From assembly GCA_016869895.1 (NCBI GenBank), contig VGDC01000045.1:1-9687 (forward strand): a stretch of 9,687 nucleotides of DNA. The letters are read 5' to 3'. Numbering within the stretch: the stretch's first letter is position 1; each line of letters begins with the position of its first letter. The stretch is from Alphaproteobacteria bacterium. GTDB lineage: Bacteria; Pseudomonadota; Alphaproteobacteria; Rickettsiales; VGDC01. Both the position numbers and the translations under genes were made by a program. This document shows positions 1 to 5,415 of the stretch, in pieces. Below the pieces are notes generated by a model. That model was not told where the DNA came from and searched no databases. It saw nothing but the letters and a program-made list of their open reading frames with translations.

Positions 1-29
1 GTGACCTTGTCGCCACAATCCGTTATAGT
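1..29 (+). promoter_or_regulatory. Candidate sigma70-type promoter for the C26 hydrolase gene
   Basis: GTGACC (1-6) matches the -35 consensus at 4 of 6 positions. It is separated by exactly 17 nt from TATAGT (24-29), which matches the -10 consensus at 5 of 6. Transcription would start near 36, giving a leader of about 23 nt before the GTG start at 59. The -35 touches the window edge, so more upstream context could change the call. Confidence 0.45.
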
Positions 30-58
30 GCCATAAACGCCAATATAACGGATGAGAC

Positions 59-820
59 GTGACCAAAGCCCCCGTCATCGGTATCAGTTGTGGAAGCACC
101 TCGGTTTCGGGGTCGCTGGTGGCTGTGGTCACGCAGGTGCGCTCGGCGGGCGGCATCCCCAAAGTCCTGCAGAACCTGAACGCGGAAGACCATCTCCACG
201 AGAATTTCGCCTGCCTCGATGGTTTGGTGTTGATGGGGAATTATGACGATGTCGACCCCGCGGCTTATGGCCAGCCCGTGCACCCCGCCACCAATGTGGA
301 GAAGGACAGCGCACGCCGCCATTTCGAGGAAGCGGCCATCCGCCTTGCGCTGGATGCGAAAATGCCGCTTATGGGCATCTGCGGGGGCATGCAGCGCATC
401 AACACCCTCGACCACGCAAACCACGGCGGCACGCTCTATCAGCACTTGCCGGATTTGCTGGGGCATGACCGCCATTCCCAAGGGGAAATCGCACCGTTCA
501 CGCCCGTCCAGCCTATCGTCATCGAATCTTCCAGCGTCTTGGCGGGTATCGCAGGGGGCGGCGGGAAGTGGAACGAGAACAGTTTCCACCATCAGGCGGT
601 GGATGCGGTGCATGGTGAATTCATCGTCTCCGCCCGTTCGGATGACGGCATCATCGAGGCTATCGAACCCCGCGCGGGAGGCCGCTATGCCGACCAGTTC
701 GTGCTGGGCGTCCAGTGGCATCCGGAATTCGGCGCAAGCGAGCTGGGCGCGCGCCTTGCCGCAGCCATCGTGGGCGAAGCTTTGCGCTTTGAGCGACGCG
801 ACCTTCTGCAAACCACCTGA
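59..820 (+). CDS. Gamma-glutamyl-gamma-aminobutyrate hydrolase family protein (class I glutamine amidotransferase fold, peptidase C26)
   Basis: This 253-residue cytoplasmic protein belongs to the PuuD/peptidase C26 family, whose members hydrolyse gamma-glutamyl amides such as gamma-glutamyl-GABA in putrescine breakdown. The class I glutamine-amidotransferase triad is visible: nucleophile Cys108 in GICGG (106-110), and His221 with Glu223 in QWHPE (219-223). The FHHQAVD motif (177-182) is also typical of the family. Its length matches E. coli PuuD (about 254). The start is GTG at 59, since the frame offers no nearby ATG, and it is followed by the expected opening PVIGIS. The ribosome-binding site is weak (GGATGAG just upstream). 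No other polyamine genes are nearby, so the real substrate is uncertain; family members also act on other gamma-glutamyl compounds. The downstream promoter's -35 overlaps its stop codon. Confidence 0.85.
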   Translation: MTKAPVIGISCGSTSVSGSLVAVVTQVRSAGGIPKVLQNLNAEDHLHENFACLDGLVLMGNYDDVDPAAYGQPVHPATNVEKDSARRHFEEAAIRLALDAKMPLMGICGGMQRINTLDHANHGGTLYQHLPDLLGHDRHSQGEIAPFTPVQPIVIESSSVLAGIAGGGGKWNENSFHHQAVDAVHGEFIVSARSDDGIIEAIEPRAGGRYADQFVLGVQWHPEFGASELGARLAAAIVGEALRFERRDLLQTT

Positions 821-845
821 CATTTCATTCCGATTGCGCTAGATT
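817..845 (+). promoter_or_regulatory. Candidate sigma70-type promoter for the iron-permease-family gene
   Basis: CTGACA (817-822, 5 of 6 to the -35 consensus) and TAGATT (840-845, 4 of 6 to the -10 consensus) are spaced by 17 nt. The -35 overlaps the TGA stop of the preceding gene. The predicted start near 852 leaves only a very short leader before the AAGGAG ribosome-binding site. Confidence 0.5.
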
Positions 846-866
846 CGCCGCAACAAGGAGTGTGTC

Positions 867-1328
867 ATGGACAGAAAAGACAGTGTTTTCGGGCGTTTCG
901 CCAAAATCGTCTCGCAAGTTTGCGGCAGCCCATGGGCATTCGCCTGTGCAGCCGGCGCAGTGGTGCTTTGGGCGATATGCGGCCCGTTCTTCGGCTTTTC
1001 CGAAACGTGGCAGCTGGTCATCAACACCTCCACCACCATCATCACCTTCCTTATGGTCTTCATCATCCAGCACACACAAAATAAGGATTCCGCCGCCGTG
1101 CAGATAAAGCTCGACGAGCTTATCCGTGCCAACCGCCACGCGCATAATGCGCTGCTGGATTTGGAGGAGATGGAGGAGCACGAGATAGAGAAGATACGCG
1201 CCTATTATGAAGGGCTAGCTGCCGAGGCGCAGGCGGCGCTTCGCAAAGGGGTGAAGGATGCGAACAAGCCGGATGTGGAGCATTCCCTACATGACCTTAT
1301 CTGCACGGGCGGAAAGAAAAAACATTAA
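867..1328 (+). CDS. Low affinity iron permease family membrane protein
   Basis: This 153-residue protein resembles the small bacterial members of the 'low affinity iron permease' family (Pfam Iron_permease). It has two predicted membrane segments, at about residues 22-40 and 48-69. The second leads into the family's hallmark stretch, with STTIITFLMVF (55-65), IQHTQN (67-72) and IKLDELIRA (80-88). Residues 96-128 are rich in Glu, Ala and Lys and look helical or coiled-coil, probably cytoplasmic, and the C-terminus ends in a lysine cluster. The ATG at 867 is preceded by a good AAGGAG (855-860) at 6-nt spacing. The family name comes from yeast Fet4. Iron transport by these short bacterial proteins is not well established, although the neighbouring bfd and bfr genes fit an iron role. 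Confidence 0.8.
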   Translation: MDRKDSVFGRFAKIVSQVCGSPWAFACAAGAVVLWAICGPFFGFSETWQLVINTSTTIITFLMVFIIQHTQNKDSAAVQIKLDELIRANRHAHNALLDLEEMEEHEIEKIRAYYEGLAAEAQAALRKGVKDANKPDVEHSLHDLICTGGKKKH

Positions 1329-1346
1329 GGGAGCGTAAAAACCCCC

Positions 1347-1375
1347 TTGCGCGTGAGAATGAATCGCAATATATT
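1347..1375 (+). promoter_or_regulatory. Candidate bfd promoter, overlapped by a Fur-like box
   Basis: TTGCGC (1347-1352, 3 of 6 at -35) and TATATT (1370-1375, 5 of 6 at -10) are separated by exactly 17 nt. Transcription would start near 1382, about 35 nt ahead of the bfd ATG. A Fur-like box fills almost the whole spacer, the classical arrangement for repression under iron-replete conditions. The -35 match is modest. Confidence 0.55.
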
Positions 1376-1399
1376 CCGTGTAATTGCTTTTCATTCTCA
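1354..1399. promoter_or_regulatory. Pair of inverted Fur-like boxes upstream of bfd
   Basis: TGAGAATGAATCGCA (1354-1368) and TGCTTTTCATTCTCA (1385-1399) are near-perfect inverted copies of each other, matching at 13 of 15 positions, with 16 nt between them. Each contains TGAGAATGA or its complement, a common half of the 7-1-7 Fur consensus TGATAATGATTATCA; the first box matches 11 of 15. The first lies between the -35 and -10 elements and the second lies just past the predicted start, so Fur bound to both would block the promoter. A long imperfect hairpin in the transcript is an alternative reading, but there is no T-run to make it a terminator. Confidence 0.65.
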
Positions 1400-1416
1400 A
1401 CTGAGCCGCGCCCCGA

Positions 1417-1602
1417 ATGATAATCTGCTTCTGCAACAATCTCCGTGAAAAAGACATGGCAACCGCCATCGCCGAAGGCGCGCAATGCGCGGGCGACGTC
1501 TATAAACACCACGGCTGTAAACCCCAGTGCGGCAAGTGCGTGCCTTATGTGCGCGATGCGATTCCCTCCGGCTGCGCCGCGATGACTCAGGTCGCACAAT
1601 AA
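1417..1602 (+). CDS. bfd: Bacterioferritin-associated ferredoxin, [2Fe-2S]
   Basis: This 61-residue cytoplasmic protein is a Bfd. In characterised systems Bfd docks on bacterioferritin and donates electrons to its haem, so that stored ferric iron is reduced and released when cells are starved of iron. The four cluster-binding cysteines are Cys4, Cys6, Cys38 and Cys41 (CxC near the N-terminus, then CGKC). This is exactly the spacing and numbering of E. coli Bfd, recalled from memory. Extra cysteines lie at 24, 34 and 53. There is no clear ribosome-binding site before the ATG, which is unusual beside its neighbours; the Fur-like boxes and short leader occupy that space. Its partner bfr follows 128 nt downstream, and the Fur-like boxes upstream suggest induction by iron starvation. 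Confidence 0.92.
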   Translation: MIICFCNNLREKDMATAIAEGAQCAGDVYKHHGCKPQCGKCVPYVRDAIPSGCAAMTQVAQ

Positions 1603-1618
1603 TTCACTCCAAGGTTTT

Positions 1619-1643
1619 GCGAATCCGACTGATAATCATTCGC
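1619..1643. promoter_or_regulatory. Fur-like box upstream of bfr
   Basis: The 11-nt core TGATAATCATT (1630-1640) matches the Fur consensus exactly, and 13 of 19 positions match the full consensus. It sits within a looser palindrome, GCGAAT (1619-1624) against ATTCGC (1638-1643). It lies about 24 nt upstream of the candidate bfr -35, not over the promoter. In known systems an upstream site is compatible with Fur-dependent activation or anti-silencing of iron-storage genes; it could also act on a promoter I cannot see. Confidence 0.6.
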
Positions 1644-1666
1644 TGAAACATTTGTTATACAGCGAC

Positions 1667-1695
1667 TTGCACAGGTATGCCCTTTCGGTTATAAG
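1667..1695 (+). promoter_or_regulatory. Candidate promoter for bfr
   Basis: TTGCAC (1667-1672, 3 of 6) and TATAAG (1690-1695, 5 of 6) are spaced by 17 nt. The start would be near 1702, giving a leader of about 29 nt that carries the TAAGGA ribosome-binding site. Confidence 0.5.
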
Positions 1696-1730
1696 CGGTT
1701 CATCCATCCGTGAACGCTAAGGAACATATC

Positions 1731-2198
1731 ATGAGCAAAGCCAACGCCGCTGTCGTCAAAGCCCTGAACTCGATTCTCAAGAACGAGCTGACGGCCATCA
1801 ACCAGTACTTCCTCCACGCCAAGACCCTGAAACACATGGGTTTCGAGAAGCTCGCGACCAAGGAATACGAAGAATCCATCGACGAAATGAAACACGCTGA
1901 TGTGCTGTGTGACCGCATTCTCCTCATCGGCGGTCTGCCGAACCTGCAGGATCTTGGCCGCCTGATGGTGGGCGAAACCCCGCAGGAAATGCTGGAATGC
2001 GACCTGAAAATCGAGGAAAAAGCACATAAAGACCTCGTGGTCGCCATCGCCACCTGCGAAAAGGAGGGCGACATCACCAGCAGCAATCTGCTTCAGGACA
2101 TCCTGAAGAGTGAAGAAGACCATTATGACTGGTTGCGTAAACAGCTCGACCTGATTAAAGTGCTCGGTGTTGAGAACTACCTTCAAACCCAAGTGTAA
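1731..2198 (+). CDS. bfr: Bacterioferritin (haem-containing iron-storage ferritin)
   Basis: This 155-residue protein forms the 24-subunit shell that oxidises Fe(II) and stores it as a ferric mineral in the cytoplasm. All ligands of the dinuclear ferroxidase centre are present: Glu19, Glu52, His55, Glu95, Glu128 and His131. The haem-binding methionine is Met53. Each is shifted by one residue from E. coli Bfr (recalled numbering 18, 51, 54, 94, 127, 130 and Met52), so this is a catalytically competent haem-type Bfr, not a silent subunit. The helix-1 signature NELTAINQYFLHAK and the IDEMKHAD motif are clear. I chose ATG 1731 over the in-frame GTG at 1710 because TAAGGA (1718-1723) is well placed only for the ATG and family members begin here. 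The stop codon overlaps the next gene's ribosome-binding site. Confidence 0.95.
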   Translation: MSKANAAVVKALNSILKNELTAINQYFLHAKTLKHMGFEKLATKEYEESIDEMKHADVLCDRILLIGGLPNLQDLGRLMVGETPQEMLECDLKIEEKAHKDLVVAIATCEKEGDITSSNLLQDILKSEEDHYDWLRKQLDLIKVLGVENYLQTQV

Positions 2199-2202
2199 GG
2201 AG
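2196..2202 (+). promoter_or_regulatory. Ribosome-binding site overlapping the bfr stop codon
   Basis: TAAGGAG (2196-2202) contains the bfr stop TAA and a strong Shine-Dalgarno for the cyclophilin ATG at 2208. The arrangement suggests that the two genes are co-transcribed and translationally coupled. Confidence 0.7.
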
Positions 2203-2207
2203 CTATC

Positions 2208-2780
2208 ATGCTGCGCACTCTTCTAACCGCTTTCCTGGGACTTTTCCTTATGACCGCTTCCGCATCCGCCGCCGACCTTGAGAACACTCTCTACCTCGAC
2301 CTGAAGGATGGTCGCGTGGTCATCGAGATGTATCCCGACAAAGCTCCCCAGCATGTGGCGCGCATCAAAGAACTCGTGCGTCAGGGCTTCTATGACGGCA
2401 CCGTGTTCCACCGCGTCATCGACGGTTTCATGGCGCAGGGCGGTGACCCCACCGGCACCGGCACTGGCGGCTCCGGCAAGAACATCAAAGCCGAATTCAA
2501 CGACATCAAACACGTCCGTGGTGTGACCTCGATGGCGCGTGCGGCTTCCCCCGATTCCGCAGACAGCCAGTTCTTCATCATGCTTGCTGATTCCACCCAC
2601 TTGGATGGCCAGTACAGCGCGTGGGGCAAAGTCGTCTCCGGCATGGAATTCGTCGATAAAATCCAGAAGGGCAACCCTTACAACAACGGTTCTGTCGCCA
2701 AGCCTGACAAAATCGTGAAAGTCATCGTCGCCGCCGATGAAGGCAAAGACGCTGTAGCCCCCGCTACTGCTGCGCAGTAA
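2208..2780 (+). CDS. Exported cyclophilin-type peptidyl-prolyl cis-trans isomerase
   Basis: This 190-residue protein has an N-terminal signal peptide (hydrophobic core at about 4-16, probable cleavage after ASASA near residue 21), so it is predicted to act in the periplasm, catalysing cis-trans isomerisation of proline bonds. The cyclophilin fold (about 26-175) shows the active-site motifs FHRVIDGFMAQGGDP (67-81, catalytic Arg69) and SQFFI (120-124), with Trp139 in SAWGKV. A short Ala-rich C-terminal tail follows. It resembles PpiA-type proteins of Proteobacteria. It starts 9 nt after bfr with an overlapping ribosome-binding site, and queA follows 21 nt later. A cyclophilin gene before queA-tgt is, from memory, common in alphaproteobacteria; the link to bfr may be mere operon sharing. 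Confidence 0.92.
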   Translation: MLRTLLTAFLGLFLMTASASAADLENTLYLDLKDGRVVIEMYPDKAPQHVARIKELVRQGFYDGTVFHRVIDGFMAQGGDPTGTGTGGSGKNIKAEFNDIKHVRGVTSMARAASPDSADSQFFIMLADSTHLDGQYSAWGKVVSGMEFVDKIQKGNPYNNGSVAKPDKIVKVIVAADEGKDAVAPATAAQ

Positions 2781-2801
2781 CGGAAGAGGCAGGGCGACAT
2801 T

Positions 2802-3929
2802 ATGAAGGTCGATGATTTCGACTTCGAATTGCCGCCTGACCGGATCGCAACGCGCCCCGTCACCCCTCGTGACGCGGCGCGTTTGCTTTTGGTGGGGTGC
2901 AGTGGTGAAATAGCAGGGCGAGGACAGCAGTCCGAGCGAGCCATCAGCCCGCGAAGCGGCGCGTCATGTGAGGAACAGAATGTTCCGCAGCGGACGCAAA
3001 TAGACGATTCGACGGTTCGCAATCTTCCCGATTTCCTCCGTGCAGGGGATATCCTTGTGTTGAATAACACCAAGGTCATCCCTGCGCGGTTGATAGGAAA
3101 GCGTGGCGAGGCGACCATCGAAGTCACCCTGCTGAAGCATATTGAGGGCGGCCTTTGGAATTTTTTCGCAAAGCCAGCTAAGAAACTCCGCATCGGCGAG
3201 ACCTTCGTAGTGGCGGAAGACCTGACTGCGCTGGTGGAAGACAAGCTGGAATCCGGCGAGGTCGCGCTGCGCTTTAATGCGGAGGGGGAGGCACTGTTCG
3301 CCAAATTGCATCAATATGGCTCCATGCCGCTGCCGCCCTATATGCACCGCAAGGGCGACAAGACGGACGATAGCAGCTATCAGACCGTGTTCGCCAAGGA
3401 AGAAGGTGCGGTGGCCGCACCCACGGCGGGGCTGCATTTCACACCGGAGTTGCTGGCGGCGCTGGAAGCCAAGGGCGTGAAGCGCGTGGAAGTGACGCTG
3501 CATGTCGGCGCGGGCACGTTCCTGCCCGTGAAAGTGGACGACACCAAAGACCACAAGATGCATAGCGAGATGGTCATCGTGACCCAAGCACAGGCGGATG
3601 CCATCAATGCGGCGAAAGCGGCGGGTGGGCGCATCGTCGCGGTGGGCACGACCGCGCTGCGCACGCTGGAATCCGTGACCGATGAAAGCGGCATCGTGCG
3701 CCCGTTCACGGGTGAGACCGACATCTTCATCACCCCGGGTTATCGCTTCCGCGCGGTGGATGTGCTACTCACCAATTTCCACCTGCCGCGCTCGACGCTT
3801 TTCATGCTCGTCTCCGCCTTCGCCGGATTCGCCGAAATGCGTGCCGCCTACCAATATGCCATTGATAATGCTTACCGTTTCTATTCTTACGGTGATGCGA
3901 GTTTGTTATTCAAGAAAGACCACCCATGA
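2802..3929 (+). CDS. queA: S-adenosylmethionine:tRNA ribosyltransferase-isomerase (with in-frame insertion)
   Basis: QueA transfers and isomerises the ribosyl part of S-adenosylmethionine onto preQ1 in tRNA, forming epoxyqueuosine in the wobble-base queuosine pathway. Family landmarks run the full length: DFDFELPPDRIA (5-16), LVLNNTKVIPARL (85-97), MPLPPY (175-180), EGAVAAPTAGLHF (201-213), TLHVGAGTF (232-240), VGTTALRTLES (281-291), LTNFHLPRSTLFMLVSAFAG (323-342) and RFYSYGDA (359-366). At 375 residues it is longer than E. coli QueA. The excess is a stretch of about 30 residues at 38-68, between SGEI and DDSTVRNLP, encoded by a hairpin-rich 90-bp insertion. The remaining frame is intact, so the enzyme is probably functional with an extra surface loop. 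An AGGG-type site (2791-2794) precedes the ATG. The stop overlaps the tgt start as ATGA. Confidence 0.95.
   Translation: MKVDDFDFELPPDRIATRPVTPRDAARLLLVGCSGEIAGRGQQSERAISPRSGASCEEQNVPQRTQIDDSTVRNLPDFLRAGDILVLNNTKVIPARLIGKRGEATIEVTLLKHIEGGLWNFFAKPAKKLRIGETFVVAEDLTALVEDKLESGEVALRFNAEGEALFAKLHQYGSMPLPPYMHRKGDKTDDSSYQTVFAKEEGAVAAPTAGLHFTPELLAALEAKGVKRVEVTLHVGAGTFLPVKVDDTKDHKMHSEMVIVTQAQADAINAAKAAGGRIVAVGTTALRTLESVTDESGIVRPFTGETDIFITPGYRFRAVDVLLTNFHLPRSTLFMLVSAFAGFAEMRAAYQYAIDNAYRFYSYGDASLLFKKDHP
2914..3003. repeat. Palindromic mini-element inserted in frame within queA, flanked by a 6-bp direct repeat
   Basis: AAATAG occurs at 2908-2913 and again at 2998-3003, exactly 90 bp apart, like a target-site duplication. 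The 84 bp between the copies (2914-2997) contain three perfect hairpins: GGAC-AGCA-GTCC (2922-2933), CCGC-GAA-GCGG (2949-2959) and GGAACA-GAA-TGTTCC (2972-2986). Removing 90 bp restores a normal QueA sequence (GEI joined to DDSTVRNLP) in frame. The insert has no stop in the queA frame and encodes a Ser/Gln/Arg-rich segment. This recalls the Rickettsia palindromic elements that insert in frame into genes, although I cannot show sequence identity to any named element. Confidence 0.65.
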
Positions 3930-5098
3930 CTGCTTTCCACTTTGAACGCCTGAAAACCGATGGTAAAGCCCGTACGGGCAAGCTGCACACCGCGCATGGA
4001 GTGATCCATACGCCTGTGTTCATGCCGGTAGGCACGGCGGCGACGGTGAAAGCCATGCGTCCTGAAGAAGTCGCGGCCACGGGCGCGGAGATTCTGCTGG
4101 GGAATACCTATCACCTCATGCTGCGCCCCGGTGCGGAGCGCATGGCGCGGTTGGGTGGCTTGCACAAATTCATGAACTGGAGCAAACCGATTCTCACGGA
4201 TTCGGGCGGGTTTCAGGTGATGAGCCTTTCGGGCCTTCGCAAAATCACCGAAGAGGGCGTAACGTTCCAATCGCATATGGACGGCAGCAAGCACAGCATG
4301 ACGCCGGAACGCTCCATCGAAATTCAGCATCTGCTCGGCAGCACCATCACCATGGTGCTCGACGAATGCCCGCCATATCCTTGTGAAGAGAAACAGCTGG
4401 TGAAGAGCATGGAGATGTCCATGCGCTGGGCGGCGCGCTCGAAGGCCGCATTCCAGCCACGCGAGGGCTATGGCCTGTTCGGCATCAACCAAGGCGGAAT
4501 CTATCCCAAACACCGCGAATTCTCGGCCAAAGCGCTGACGGAAATCGGCTTTGATGGTTATGCCATCGGCGGTCTGGCGGTGGGCGAGGGGCAGGAGAAG
4601 ATGTTCGAGGTGTTGGATTATACGCCTGATATGCTGCCCGAAGACAAGCCGCGCTATCTGATGGGCGTCGGCAAGCCCACAGACATCGTCGGTGCGGTAT
4701 GGCGCGGGGTGGATATGTTCGACTGCGTTTTGCCCACCCGCGTGGCGCGTAATGGGCGAGCCTACACCTCCGAGGGAGAGGTGAACATCCGCAATGCAAA
4801 ATATGCGGAAGACTTGTCTCCCCTCGACCCCAGCTGTTCTTGCCCTGCCTGCACCCAGTTCAGCAAGGCCTATATCCACCATCTGGTGAAACTGAACGAG
4901 ATTCTGGGGTCTATGCTGATGACTCAGCACAACCTGCATTTCTATCAGGAATTGATGCGCCGTATCCGCGCTGCCATCACGGAAGGCCGCATGGATGAAC
5001 TGTATCACGCAGAGATGGAGGCCGAGGTGAAGCAGAAGGAAGCACGCGGTGGCGGGGGCAAAAAACAGCAATCGACATTTAATTACGTCCCAGAGTGA
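3926..5098 (+). CDS. tgt: tRNA-guanine transglycosylase (bacterial type)
   Basis: This 390-residue enzyme exchanges guanine-34 for preQ1 in tRNAs with GUN anticodons, the step just before QueA in queuosine synthesis. Catalytic Asp92 lies in TDSGGFQ and the nucleophile Asp266 in DMFDCVLPTR, matching Zymomonas Asp102 and Asp280 by motif and spacing. The zinc site is Cys304, Cys306, Cys309 and His335, again with the Zymomonas spacing. NQGGIY (188-193) and GGLAVGE (215-221) are also diagnostic. The ATG at 3926 overlaps the queA stop by 4 nt (ATGA), implying translational coupling; no strong separate ribosome-binding site is seen. The C-terminal tail (about 370-390) is Gly/Lys-rich and probably disordered. 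Both queuosine enzymes acting at the tRNA level are therefore made together. Confidence 0.97.
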   Translation: MTAFHFERLKTDGKARTGKLHTAHGVIHTPVFMPVGTAATVKAMRPEEVAATGAEILLGNTYHLMLRPGAERMARLGGLHKFMNWSKPILTDSGGFQVMSLSGLRKITEEGVTFQSHMDGSKHSMTPERSIEIQHLLGSTITMVLDECPPYPCEEKQLVKSMEMSMRWAARSKAAFQPREGYGLFGINQGGIYPKHREFSAKALTEIGFDGYAIGGLAVGEGQEKMFEVLDYTPDMLPEDKPRYLMGVGKPTDIVGAVWRGVDMFDCVLPTRVARNGRAYTSEGEVNIRNAKYAEDLSPLDPSCSCPACTQFSKAYIHHLVKLNEILGSMLMTQHNLHFYQELMRRIRAAITEGRMDELYHAEMEAEVKQKEARGGGGKKQQSTFNYVPE

Positions 5099-5106
5099 TA
5101 TTAAGA

Positions 5107-5134
5107 TTGACAAAACTTCGGAAATTCCTATTTT
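5107..5134 (+). promoter_or_regulatory. Promoter for tRNA-Lys
   Basis: A perfect -35 TTGACA (5107-5112) is followed after 16 nt by TATTTT (5129-5134, 4 of 6 at -10). It lies 8 nt after the tgt stop and would start transcription near 5141, about 35 nt ahead of the mature tRNA 5' end. The leader contains a GC-rich hairpin, GCGCCG-TACCAG-CGGCGC (5148-5165). Confidence 0.65.
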
Positions 5135-5175
5135 CAGAACTCTTCCGGCGCCGTACCAGCGGCGCACTTGAATGG

Positions 5176-5251
5176 GAGCCTATAGCTCAGCTGGTAGAGC
5201 ATCTGACTTTTAATCAGAGGGTCGCAGGTTCGAATCCTGCTGGGCTCACCA
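5176..5251 (+). tRNA. tRNA-Lys (anticodon UUU)
   Basis: The 76-nt cloverleaf folds fully. The acceptor stem GAGCCTA (5176-5182) pairs with TGGGCTC (5241-5247) with one G-U wobble. TA at positions 8-9 leads into a GCTC/GAGC D arm. The anticodon stem TCTGA/TCAGA encloses the loop CTTTTAA with anticodon TTT at 5209-5211. The T arm GCAGG-TTCGAAT-CCTGC (5224-5240) has the expected TTCGAAT loop. The discriminator A and CCA (5248-5251) are encoded. The 3' part of the gene is repeated downstream at 5346. Confidence 0.95.
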
Positions 5252-5369
5252 CTTTCTTCCCGAAGCATCCTGAAAGGATGCTGCAGTGAAGAAAAAAGGC
5301 TTATTCGAACCTGTGGTTCGACCTGCGCAAGCAGGCAGCGCAGCTAATCCTGCTGGGCTCACCACTTTC
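5233..5369. repeat. Direct repeat of the tRNA-Lys 3' end enclosing an 89-bp triple-hairpin segment
   Basis: The 24 bases at 5233-5256 (the last 19 of the tRNA, including CCA, plus ACTTTC overlap) recur perfectly at 5346-5369, 113 bp apart. The intervening segment (5257-5345) holds three perfect hairpins: AGCATCCT-GAA-AGGATGCT (5264-5282), TCGAACC-TGT-GGTTCGA (5305-5321) and, directly abutting it, CCTGC-GCAA-GCAGG (5322-5335). No second full tRNA can be folded. Possible origins are a tiny integrative element using the tRNA 3' end as its attachment site, or an rtT-like repeat such as the one behind E. coli tyrT, where the tRNA 3' end is repeated in a longer unit. Confidence 0.75.
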
Positions 5370-5415
5370 CCCCACTACACACGCTCTCAGGAGCAGGACG
5401 AGAAGCGCCGTTTCC

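Noticed and set aside
1327..1348. AAGGG/CCCTT inverted repeat after the iron permease gene as a terminator
   Set aside because: The 5-bp stem has a 12-nt loop and no T tract; the bfd -35 overlaps its right arm.
1710..1730. Upstream GTG start for bfr
   Set aside because: The ribosome-binding site TAAGGA lies inside this stretch and is placed for ATG 1731, where bacterioferritins normally begin.
3887..5167. A 426-codon minus-strand frame across tgt
   Set aside because: It is a shadow of tgt, which has all catalytic and zinc residues. No start signal or motif supports the antisense product.
5264..5282. Hairpin after tRNA-Lys as a rho-independent terminator
   Set aside because: The 8-bp stem is strong, but it is followed by a purine-rich A tract rather than a run of T, and on the minus strand the stem is followed by no T tract either.
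5095..5289. A 64-codon + strand frame running over the tRNA-Lys
   Set aside because: It is simply a translation of the tRNA gene and its promoter. No ribosome-binding site is seen.
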